Positions 51,226-58,811 of a DNA stretch of 64,000 nt are shown here, in pieces. The notes under the pieces are model-generated. The model had not been told where the DNA came from, ran no database searches, and was given only the letters and a program-made list of their open reading frames with translations. The translations under genes were made by a program, and so were the position numbers. Numbering within the stretch: the first letter of the stretch is position 1; each line of letters begins with the position of its first letter. The stretch comes from Methylobacterium currus (lineage in GTDB: Bacteria > Pseudomonadota > Alphaproteobacteria > Rhizobiales > Beijerinckiaceae), in the NCBI RefSeq assembly GCF_003058325.1, contig NZ_CP028843.1:2142001-2206000 (forward strand). The letters run 5' to 3'.

Positions 51226-51990
51226 ATGCAGGGCCAGGTACGGCAGGGCGGGAAGCGGCGCAGCGTAGGGCTGATCGTGCTGGCCTGGCTCTCAGGGGCG
51301 GGAGCGGGTCTGGCCGCCGAGGGCGATTGCGTCGATTACGGCGCGCTCGGCGTCGGCTCGGGCACAAGTCTCGGTGGACCGAGCCTCGGCACGGTCAAGG
51401 CCGGCGAGCCCAGGGTGCCGTTCGTCAAAGGGGCGTCCGGGCGCAAGGGCTGCCCCGGATCCGATCCGGCCTGCCGCGAGAAGGCCTTCCTGGTGCCGGG
51501 CAACACCGTGATCCTCGGCGGCCGCGTGCCGGGCTTCGTCTGCGCCACCTATGTCGGGCAGACTGGCGCGGTCCGCTCCGGCTGGCTGCCGGAGGCGACG
51601 GTCGCCCAGGCACCCGCCCCGTCGGCGCCGGCCCCGAAGGACTGGACCGGCACCTGGACGGCGCCGGAGCAGACCCTCGTCATCCGCCCGGGCAAGGCCG
51701 CCGGCACCCTGGCGGTCCAGGGCGACGCGACCTACGGTGCCCTCGACCCGGACCGGGTCCGGCGCGGCGCCGTGAATGTCGGCCAGGTCGAGGGCGAGAC
51801 GGCGCCGAACGGGCCGGACCTCGCCTTCACCATGGGGGACAAGGGCACCCTGCCCTTCGCGGCCGGCGATGCGGGCGATTGCCGCCTGCGCCTGCGCCTG
51901 CTGCCGCCCTTCCTGCTCGCCGAGGACAACAACGCCTGCGGCGGCATGAACGTGAGCTTCACGAACGTCTACCGCCGCACCAAGCCCTGA
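51226..51990 (+). CDS. Exported hypothetical protein
   Basis: A 254-residue protein with a signal peptide (RRSVGLIVLAWLSGAGAGLA ending at AEG). The mature part has eight Cys and an SH3-like stretch (FVCATYVGQTGAVRSGWLPE), then a C-terminal beta domain DWTGTWTAPEQTLVIRPGKA with NVSFTNVYRR at the end. Likely periplasmic. No family name is supported. GAGG before ATG 51226 supports the start. Confidence 0.6.
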   Translation: MQGQVRQGGKRRSVGLIVLAWLSGAGAGLAAEGDCVDYGALGVGSGTSLGGPSLGTVKAGEPRVPFVKGASGRKGCPGSDPACREKAFLVPGNTVILGGRVPGFVCATYVGQTGAVRSGWLPEATVAQAPAPSAPAPKDWTGTWTAPEQTLVIRPGKAAGTLAVQGDATYGALDPDRVRRGAVNVGQVEGETAPNGPDLAFTMGDKGTLPFAAGDAGDCRLRLRLLPPFLLAEDNNACGGMNVSFTNVYRRTKP

Positions 51991-52028
51991 TCCGGGGCCC
52001 TGATCGGGACCAGCAAGGAGCGATTGCC

Positions 52029-53462
52029 ATGCGCCGCCACCGCCACGCCAAGATCGTCGCCACCGTCGGACCGGCCAGCAACACGCCGGAGCGTTTGAAG
52101 GCCCTCTTTCTCGCCGGGGTCGACACGTTCCGGCTCAACTTCTCCCACGGCAGCCACGACGACCACGCCAAGGTCCACGCCGCGATCCGCGCCCTGGAGC
52201 GGGAGACCGGCCGGCCGATCGGCATCCTCCAGGACCTGCAGGGCCCGAAGATCCGCATCGGCACCCTGCGGGGCGGCAAGGCCGACCTCGCCACCGGGGA
52301 CCGAATCCGCTTCGTGCGCGAGGGCCGGGAGGGCAGCCCCGAGGCGATCCCCCTGCCCCATCCGGAGATCTTCGCCGCGGTGGCGCCGGGCCAGGAACTC
52401 CTGATCGACGACGGCCGGGTCCGGGTGCGGGTCGTCGGCGTCGACGACGCGGCGATCGATGCCGACGTGGTGGTGGGCGGGCCGATCTCCGACCGCAAGG
52501 GCGTCAACCTGCCCGGCACGGTGCTGGCCCTCTCGCCGCTGACCGAGAAGGACCGGCGCGACCTGGATTTCGGGCTCGAGCTCGGCGTCGACTGGGTGGC
52601 GCTCTCCTTCGTCCAGACCCCCTCCGACGTGATGGAGGCGCGGGGGCTGATCGCCGGCCGGGCCGGGCTGATCGCGAAAATCGAAAAGCCCTCGGCGCTG
52701 GAGCATATCGAGGACATCATCCGCATCGCCGACGGCGTGATGGTGGCCCGCGGCGATCTCGGCGTCGAATTGCCGCCCGAGGACGTGCCGGGCCGCCAGA
52801 AGGAGCTGGTGCGCGCCTGCCGCCGGGCAGTGAAGCCGGTGATCGTGGCGACGCAGATGCTCGAATCGATGGTCTCGGCGCCCTCCCCCACCCGGGCGGA
52901 AGCCTCCGACGTCGCGACGGCGGTCTATGACGGCGCCGACGCGGTGATGCTCTCGGCCGAATCGGCGGCGGGGCGGTACCCGATCGAGGCCGTCTCGATG
53001 ATGGACCGCATCATCCGCCGCACCGAGCAGCACCGGCTCTACCGCTCCCTGGTGCAGGCGAGCGAGCCGGAGGTCGAGGACAGCCCGCCCCATGCCGTGG
53101 CGGCGGCGGCCGCGAGCCTCGCCGACGCGATCGAGGCGGCGGCGATCGTCGCCTTCACGTCGAGCGGCACCACCGCCGCCCGCATCGCCCGCAAGCGCCC
53201 GAACGTGCCGATCCTCGCCGCGACCTCGGACGCCGCGGTGTCGCGCCGCCTCAGCCTGTACTGGGGGGCGCATTCCGTGCTCGGCCCGGAGATCGACTCC
53301 TACGAGGCGATGGTCGACCGCGCCGCCGAGGTCGCGGCCCAGGAAGGCTTCGCGCAGGCCCCCGACCTGGTGGTGGCGGTGGCCGGCATCCCGTTCGGCC
53401 GGGCCGGCACCACCAACAACCTGCGGGTGGTGGAGCTGGGGCGCAAGGTGAGCGGAGTGTAG
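52029..53462 (+). CDS. pyk: Pyruvate kinase
   Basis: A 477-residue protein. HAKIVATVGPASN, FRLNFSHG, LQDLQGPKIRIG, LIAKIEKPSALEHI (catalytic Lys), MVARGDLGVELP, and PVIVATQMLESM with PTRAE are all family hallmarks; the ending GTTNNLRVVELG belongs to the regulatory C-domain. It makes ATP from phosphoenolpyruvate in the last step of glycolysis. AAGGAG at 52015-52020 supports ATG 52029. Confidence 0.97.
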   Translation: MRRHRHAKIVATVGPASNTPERLKALFLAGVDTFRLNFSHGSHDDHAKVHAAIRALERETGRPIGILQDLQGPKIRIGTLRGGKADLATGDRIRFVREGREGSPEAIPLPHPEIFAAVAPGQELLIDDGRVRVRVVGVDDAAIDADVVVGGPISDRKGVNLPGTVLALSPLTEKDRRDLDFGLELGVDWVALSFVQTPSDVMEARGLIAGRAGLIAKIEKPSALEHIEDIIRIADGVMVARGDLGVELPPEDVPGRQKELVRACRRAVKPVIVATQMLESMVSAPSPTRAEASDVATAVYDGADAVMLSAESAAGRYPIEAVSMMDRIIRRTEQHRLYRSLVQASEPEVEDSPPHAVAAAAASLADAIEAAAIVAFTSSGTTAARIARKRPNVPILAATSDAAVSRRLSLYWGAHSVLGPEIDSYEAMVDRAAEVAAQEGFAQAPDLVVAVAGIPFGRAGTTNNLRVVELGRKVSGV

Positions 53463-53532
53463 CCGCTCGTCGCTACGCGACAGAGTTCATGCACTCGACG
53501 TCATCCTGAGGATGAGTCGATCCCACCCGCAA

Positions 53533-53671
53533 CCTCATCCTGAGATACCGGTGATCGGAGAGCGCAGTCGATCGAAGGGAGCCTCGAAGGAGACTTCAAG
53601 AAGTCTCCGCGATACCTTGAGGCTTCCGTCGAGGCCTATCGTCCTCCGATCGCCTGCCCCTCAGGATGAGG
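53533..53671. repeat. 139-base imperfect palindromic repeat element
   Basis: CCTCATCCTGAG (53533-53544) and CTCAGGATGAGG (53660-53671) are perfect inverse copies. Inside, ATCGGAG/CTCCGAT (53554/53644), GCCTC/GAGGC (53581/53619) and a perfect 9-bp hairpin GGAGACTTC-aa-GAAGTCTCC (53589-53608) keep the same centre. Another CATCCTGAGGATG palindrome lies at 53503-53515. It fills the 399-base gap between pyk and the next gene (53463-53861), which holds no gene. It looks like a dispersed intergenic repeat and could also terminate pyk. Confidence 0.7.
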
Positions 53672-53861
53672 TCGTGGGCGGGAAAACCTTACGGGTGCAG
53701 CGACCGAAATCCTCCATCGCTGAACCGGGCAATGCTCCCGTCACCGCGCTCGCCGCGACTTTCCGTCATCCCCAAAAGGTTCGGACCGCTTCAAGTTGTG
53801 CGCGCGGAATCAGCCTGCTACGCTGCGGCATCCGGACGAGATTGCCGTCCCGGGAGGGCCT

Positions 53862-54284
53862 ATGCCCATGCGCACCCTCATCGCCCTGATGACCCTGCTG
53901 GCCGCCGGCCAGGGAGCGCTCGCCGCCGGCAGCGGCGACAGGGACGCGGCCCGCGCGGTCATCCTCCGTCAGCAGGAGGCCTTCCGGCACGACGACGCGG
54001 CCTCAGCCTTCGCCGAGGCCGCCCCGGCCATCCGGTCGATCTTCGGCAGCCCCGAGACATTCATCGGCATGGTCCGGCAGGGTTACGCGGCGGTCTACCG
54101 CAACCGCCGCTTCGAGTTCGGCACCGACGAGGCGCTGCCCGACGGCAGCCTCGCCCAGGGCGTGCGCATCCAGGACCAGTGCGGCACCGACTGGGAGGCG
54201 CTCTACACCCTGGAGCGCGACGCGGACGGCGCATGGCGGATCACCGGCTGCCGCCTGCGCAAGGCGCCGGGAGAGAATGCCTGA
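53862..54284 (+). CDS. Exported DUF4864 protein
   Basis: A 140-residue protein with a signal peptide (LIALMTLLAAGQGALAAGSG). The mature part (AVILRQQEAFRHDDAASAFA, AIRSIFGSPETFIGMVRQGY, AAVYRNRRFEFG) matches DUF4864, small periplasmic proteins with an NTF2/SnoaL-like fold. Start ATG 53862 (53868 also possible). Function unknown. Confidence 0.75.
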   Translation: MPMRTLIALMTLLAAGQGALAAGSGDRDAARAVILRQQEAFRHDDAASAFAEAAPAIRSIFGSPETFIGMVRQGYAAVYRNRRFEFGTDEALPDGSLAQGVRIQDQCGTDWEALYTLERDADGAWRITGCRLRKAPGENA

Positions 54285-54399
54285 CCGAGAATGCCCGACC
54301 GAAAATGCCCGACTTGGCGCCTGAGCCGCGCACGAGGCCTTGGGCTGACGGAGCCTGCGGATTCGTGTAGGGCCAGCGGCAGCCTCAGGACAGATCACC

Positions 54400-55812
54400 G
54401 TGCTTCATGTTTCGACCCGCGGCAGCGCCGCGCCGCTGACCTTCACCGACGCGCTGCTGGCCGGCCTCGCCCGCGACGGCGGCCTGTACATCCCGAAAGC
54501 CTGGCCGCAGATCGCACCCGAGACCATCGCGGGCCTCGCCGGGCGGCCCTACGCCGAGGCTGCCAAGACCGTGCTGTCGCCCCTGGTCGACGGCGAGATC
54601 GCGCAGGCCGATGTCGACCGGATGATCGACGAGGCCTACGCCACCTTCCGGCACCCGGCCGTCTGCCCGCTGACCCAGCTCGGCGACAACCTCTTCCTCC
54701 TCGAACTGCATCACGGCCCGACGCTCGCCTTCAAAGACGTGGCGATGCAGCTGCTCGGCCGGCTGATGGACCACGCGCTCAAGGCCAAGGGCAGCCGGGC
54801 GACGATCGTCGGCGCCACCTCGGGCGATACCGGCAGCGCCGCCGTCGAGGCGTTCCGCGGCCTCGACAATGTCGACGTGTTCATCCTCTACCCGCATAAC
54901 CGGGTGTCCGAGGTGCAGCGCCGGCAGATGACCACGGTCGACGCCGAGAACATCCACGCGCTCGCGGTCGAGGGCACCTTCGACGATTGCCAGGCGATCG
55001 TGAAGGCGCTGTTCCAGCACCCGCGCTTCGCGGACGACGTGCGGCTCTCGGGGGTCAACTCGATCAACTGGGCCCGCGTCGCGGCGCAGGCGGTCTACTA
55101 CTTCACCAGCGCGGTGGTACTGGGCAGCCCGCACCGCCCGGTCTCGTTCTCGGTGCCGACCGGCAATTTCGGCGACATCCTCGCCGGCTGGGCCGCCAAG
55201 CGCATGGGCCTGCCGGTCGGCCGGCTGATGATCGCCACCAACGCCAACGACATCCTGGCCCGGACGCTCGCCACCGGCTCCTACGAGGTCCGGGGCGTGG
55301 CGCCCACCACCTCGCCGTCGATGGACATCCAGGTCTCGTCGAATTTCGAGCGCCTGCTGTTCGAGGTGCTCGACCGCGATCCCGCCGCCGTCAACCGGCT
55401 GATGGCCGGCCTGAAGCAGTCCGGCGCCTTCACTCTCGACCCCGCCACGCTCGCCCGGATCCGGGCCGAGTTCGACGCGGCGGCCGTGCCCGAGGACGAG
55501 GTCGTGGCCGAGATCCGCGACGTGTATCGGGGTACCGGCCAGATCATCGATCCGCACAGCGCCATCGGCGTGCGCGCCGCCCGCAAGCTCCTCAGCCACG
55601 ACCCGGCGACGCCCGTGGTGGCCCTCGCCACCGCGCATGCGGCGAAGTTCCCGGACGCGGTCGAGGCCGCGACCGGCATCCGCCCGGCCCTGCCGCCCCA
55701 CCTCGCCGACCTTCTGGAGCGGCGCGAGCGCTTCACCGTACTGCCGAACGACGAAGGAGCGGTCGAGCGGGCGATCCGCGAGCGCGCACGCATCCTGAGG
55801 AGTGTCGCATGA
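54400..55812 (+). CDS. thrC: Threonine synthase
   Basis: A 470-residue PLP enzyme. HVSTRGSAAPLTFTDALLAG, DGGLYIP, HGPTLAFKDVAMQLLG (PLP-binding Lys112), IVGATSGDTGSAAVEAF and SVPTGNFGDILAG are family hallmarks. It converts O-phosphohomoserine to threonine. The start is GTG 54400; AGGA precedes it by nine bases. Coupled to the M16 gene by a four-base overlap, an arrangement common in Rhizobiales. Confidence 0.96.
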   Translation: MLHVSTRGSAAPLTFTDALLAGLARDGGLYIPKAWPQIAPETIAGLAGRPYAEAAKTVLSPLVDGEIAQADVDRMIDEAYATFRHPAVCPLTQLGDNLFLLELHHGPTLAFKDVAMQLLGRLMDHALKAKGSRATIVGATSGDTGSAAVEAFRGLDNVDVFILYPHNRVSEVQRRQMTTVDAENIHALAVEGTFDDCQAIVKALFQHPRFADDVRLSGVNSINWARVAAQAVYYFTSAVVLGSPHRPVSFSVPTGNFGDILAGWAAKRMGLPVGRLMIATNANDILARTLATGSYEVRGVAPTTSPSMDIQVSSNFERLLFEVLDRDPAAVNRLMAGLKQSGAFTLDPATLARIRAEFDAAAVPEDEVVAEIRDVYRGTGQIIDPHSAIGVRAARKLLSHDPATPVVALATAHAAKFPDAVEAATGIRPALPPHLADLLERRERFTVLPNDEGAVERAIRERARILRSVA

Positions 55813-57104
55813 ACCAGCACTTCGCGACGCTCGGCGCCTCGCCGGACCTCAAGATCACGCGTCTTTCCAACGGCCTCACCGTCGCCACCGAGGCGATGCC
55901 GGGGGTCGCCACCGCGACCCTCGGTGTCTGGGTCGGCGCCGGCTCGCGCAACGAGCGGCCGGAGGAGCACGGGCTCAGCCACCTCATCGAGCACATGGCG
56001 TTCAAGGGCACGGCGACGCGCTCGGCCCGCCAGATCGCCGAGGACATCGAGAATGTCGGCGGCGAGATCAACGCCGCCACCAGCGTCGAGCAGACGAGCT
56101 ACACCGCGCGGGTCCTCGGCGAGGATGCCGAGGTCGCCCTCGACGTGCTCGGCGACATCCTGACCCGCTCGGCCTTCGAGGCCGGCGAGCTCGCCCGCGA
56201 GAAGGGCGTGATCCTGCAGGAATATGCCGCCGTCGAGGACACGCCCGACGACGTCGTCTACGACGCCTTCACGGAGGCCGCCTTCCCCGACCAGCCGATC
56301 GGCCGGCCGATCCTCGGGCGCCCGGAGACGATCAAGAGCTTCGATCGTGCGGCGATCGAGGCCTACCTCGCCCGGGAATACACCCCCGGCCGGATGGTGC
56401 TGGCCGCCGCCGGGGCGGTCGAGCACGAGGCGATCGTGGCCGCGGCCGAGAAGCACTTTGGGGCGATGCCGGCGGGTCCGGCGCCGGAGGAGGTGCCCGG
56501 GCAATATCGCGGCGGGGAGCGCCGGATGCCGCGCAAGCTCGAACAGGCCAACCTGGTGCTCGGCCTGCCCGGCCTGTCGTTCCGCGACGATTCCTATTAC
56601 GCCACGCACCTCTTCGCCCAGGTGCTCGGCGGCGGGCTGACCTCGCGGCTCTGGCACGAGGTGCGCGAGACCCGCGGCCTCGCCTACGAGATCCACGCCT
56701 TCCACTGGCCGTTCAGCGATTGCGGCCTGTTCGGCATCGGCGCCGGCACCGCGGGCGCCGACCTGCCGGGCCTCGTCGAGGTGACGCTCGCCTGCCTGCG
56801 CGAGGCGGCCGAGACGGTGGATTCCGCCGAGCTCGCCCGGGCGAAGGCCCAGCTCAAGGTGGCTTTGCTCTCGGCGCTGGAAACCCCCGGCGGCCGCATC
56901 GAGCGCACGGCGCGCCAGCTCCTGGCCTGGGGCCGGGTGATCCCGGCCGCCGAGGTCATCGCCAAGGTCGACGCCGTCACCCCCGACGACGTGCGGGCGG
57001 CAGGCCGGGCGCTCATCGCCGGAGCGCCGACGGTCGCGGCGATCGGCCCGATCAAGAAGCTGCAGAGCCTCGAGGCGGTGGGCAAGGCGCTCAGGGCGGG
57101 GTGA
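55809..57104 (+). CDS. M16-family zinc peptidase
   Basis: A 431-residue protein. LSHLIEHMAFKGT carries the inverted zinc motif His-x-x-Glu-His, and EYAAVEDTPDDVVYDAF the distal Glu. GGEINAATSVEQTSY, and the C-terminal half with LGGGLTSRLWHEVRETRGLAY, complete the processing-peptidase-like layout. Cytosolic; such proteins degrade peptides. The start shares four bases with the thrC stop. Confidence 0.92.
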   Translation: MNQHFATLGASPDLKITRLSNGLTVATEAMPGVATATLGVWVGAGSRNERPEEHGLSHLIEHMAFKGTATRSARQIAEDIENVGGEINAATSVEQTSYTARVLGEDAEVALDVLGDILTRSAFEAGELAREKGVILQEYAAVEDTPDDVVYDAFTEAAFPDQPIGRPILGRPETIKSFDRAAIEAYLAREYTPGRMVLAAAGAVEHEAIVAAAEKHFGAMPAGPAPEEVPGQYRGGERRMPRKLEQANLVLGLPGLSFRDDSYYATHLFAQVLGGGLTSRLWHEVRETRGLAYEIHAFHWPFSDCGLFGIGAGTAGADLPGLVEVTLACLREAAETVDSAELARAKAQLKVALLSALETPGGRIERTARQLLAWGRVIPAAEVIAKVDAVTPDDVRAAGRALIAGAPTVAAIGPIKKLQSLEAVGKALRAG

Positions 57105-57122
57105 TCCTGCCCGCGCCGATTG

Positions 57123-57150
57123 AACCCTCCCCCGTCTGCGGGGGAGGGTT
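57123..57150 (+). terminator. Strong hairpin after the M16 gene
   Basis: AACCCTCCCCC (57123-57133) pairs perfectly with GGGGGAGGGTT (57140-57150) around a 6-base loop, 19 bases after the M16 stop. GC-rich stems of this CCTCCCCC type also occur as dispersed repeats in related genomes, so it may be both repeat and terminator. Confidence 0.6.
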
Positions 57151-57479
57151 ACGGTGGCGCCCCTGGCGGGGCATGCCGTAGCGCTGTGCTCACCGTCGAC
57201 AATCGAACCGACGATTCCCCGCGCGCAGCAACACGAATCGTCTGTCGTCCATTCCGCCTGAACTAGGCCGACCGGTCGAGTGTCGGCCTCCCGCCAGTCT
57301 CCGTAGAACGACCCTGCAATCGAGCGCGCGAGCGCCCGAGGGCGGGTCCTGCGCGGCCCAAGTTCCAGGGTCGAGGAAATTGGCGGCTCGAGCCCGCCCG
57401 CCCACGGAACAACCGCGCCGGCCCCTGGGGAACAGCAGACGACGGCCGGTTTCGGCTGGCGGAACGGTCGGGCGGAAAC
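57151..57479. other. Gap before the LpxC homologue, no gene seen
   Basis: About 330 bases. A GGCGG-CTCGAGC-CCGCC hairpin at 57382-57398 resembles a tRNA T-arm but no acceptor or anticodon arm fits around it. No promoter boxes stand out in this GC-rich stretch. Frames on both strands lack ribosome sites and family similarity. Confidence 0.4.
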
Positions 57480-58646
57480 ATGGAGTTCGATGGCGTCGCG
57501 CACGCGGCGGGCGGCGCGTGGCGCGAAGCCACGCTGGGCCGGAGCGTGTCGGTGCGCGGGCCGGGGCTGCATACCGGCCGGGTCGCCCGTGTGACCCTGG
57601 CGCCGGCGCCTGCCGGGCACGGCATCCGCTTCGCAGTGCGCTGCCCGACCTCCGGAACCTGCACCGAGGTGCCGGCCGGCACGGCCGGCTGGATCGCGAG
57701 CCGGATGAGCACCGCCCTCGATCTCGGCCGGGGGCGCAAGCTGCGCACGATCGAGCACCTGATGGCGGGCCTTGCCGCCTCCGGCATCGACAATGCCGCG
57801 ATCACCGTCGAGGGAACCGAGATCCCGATCCTCGACGGCTCGGCCGCGCGCTGGTGCGCCCTCATCGAGTCCGCCGGCCGGGTGCCGCAGGACCGGCCGC
57901 GCCAGGCCCTGCGCATCCGCGCGCCCTTCCAGGTCGACGGCCTGCACGGCTTCCTGCGCGCCGAGCCGGCCGAGACGTTCCAGGTCGATGTCAGCACCGA
58001 CCGGCTGCCGGGCTTCGGCGTGCTGCGCTGGTCGGGCCCGATCGACGCGCGCACGTTCCGGGCCGAGATCGCCCCGAGCCGCAGCTTCGGCAACGCCTCG
58101 CTGATCTGGCGCACGCTGCTCAAGACCCGCCTCGCCCGGACGCTCCTGCCGGGCCCGGCCCGGGACCGGCTCTGGGCCCGCTCCTTCGACTCGCAGACCG
58201 TGCGTGACGGCGGCCTCGCGCCCGCACCGGCGCGGCCGGAATGCCGGCACGCGATCTGTCCGGAGACGGAAGGACGGATGCACCCGTGCGACCGCGAGCC
58301 GCTGCTGCGGGGCGCTCGTCCCGGGCGGGTCGCGATCCTGCTGGGCGGCCGGGTGCTGGGTGGGGCGCGCTTCCCCGACGAGCCGGTGCGGCACAAGATC
58401 CTCGACCTCGTCGGCGACTTGGGCCTCGCCGGCCGGCCGATCCTCGGGCGCATCGTGGCGAATTGCCCGACCCATGCGCTGACCTTCGCGTTCCTGACCG
58501 AGCTGATGCGCCATCCGGAGTGCTGGGAGGTGGTCTCGCTGGCGGACGCCGCCCCGTTCGGCCGCGGGACCGTCACGGATCGCGGAGCGATCGGCACCTG
58601 TGGCGGAGCGATCGGCACCGATCGCGGAGCGATCGGCACAACTTGA
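57480..58646 (+). CDS. LpxC-type UDP-3-O-acyl-GlcNAc deacetylase, with insertion
   Basis: A 388-residue protein. VRGPGLHTGRVARVTLAPAP, LRTIEHLMAGLAASGIDNA (Glu92, His93), EIPILDGSAA, and DEPVRHKILDLVGDLGLAG (His305, Lys306, Asp309) with THALTF (His332) place all main LpxC zinc and catalytic residues. Residues about 208-283 are an insertion rich in Arg/Pro/Cys (four Cys) where E. coli LpxC has about 20 residues. The C-terminus has three 7-residue GAIGT repeats. It may be the sole LpxC or a divergent paralogue outside the division cluster. Confidence 0.8.
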   Translation: MEFDGVAHAAGGAWREATLGRSVSVRGPGLHTGRVARVTLAPAPAGHGIRFAVRCPTSGTCTEVPAGTAGWIASRMSTALDLGRGRKLRTIEHLMAGLAASGIDNAAITVEGTEIPILDGSAARWCALIESAGRVPQDRPRQALRIRAPFQVDGLHGFLRAEPAETFQVDVSTDRLPGFGVLRWSGPIDARTFRAEIAPSRSFGNASLIWRTLLKTRLARTLLPGPARDRLWARSFDSQTVRDGGLAPAPARPECRHAICPETEGRMHPCDREPLLRGARPGRVAILLGGRVLGGARFPDEPVRHKILDLVGDLGLAGRPILGRIVANCPTHALTFAFLTELMRHPECWEVVSLADAAPFGRGTVTDRGAIGTCGGAIGTDRGAIGTT

Positions 58647-58811
58647 TTTGGCCGCAAAGGGGAGCGATCGAAGCCTGACGACGGCCGCGCTCGCGGGCGG
58701 CAGGGGAGATCCGGGGCCTCCGCCTTGCTCGGAAGCTTGGGCGTCAGTACGGTCCGGCACCTCCCCGAGCCGCCCCGTGGCCGTCCCTGTCCGGTCGGAA
58801 GACGCCGAAGC

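Noticed and set aside
57377..57410. tRNA-like T-arm (GGCGG-CTCGAGC-CCGCC)
   Set aside because: No matching acceptor, D or anticodon arms can be built around it; treated as an isolated hairpin.
55281..58760. Leftward open frame of over 1,100 codons antisense to thrC, the M16 gene and the LpxC homologue
   Set aside because: It is the mirror of three well-supported genes in a GC-rich genome; its composition (Arg/Gly/Ala/Asp) and lack of any domain show it is a shadow.
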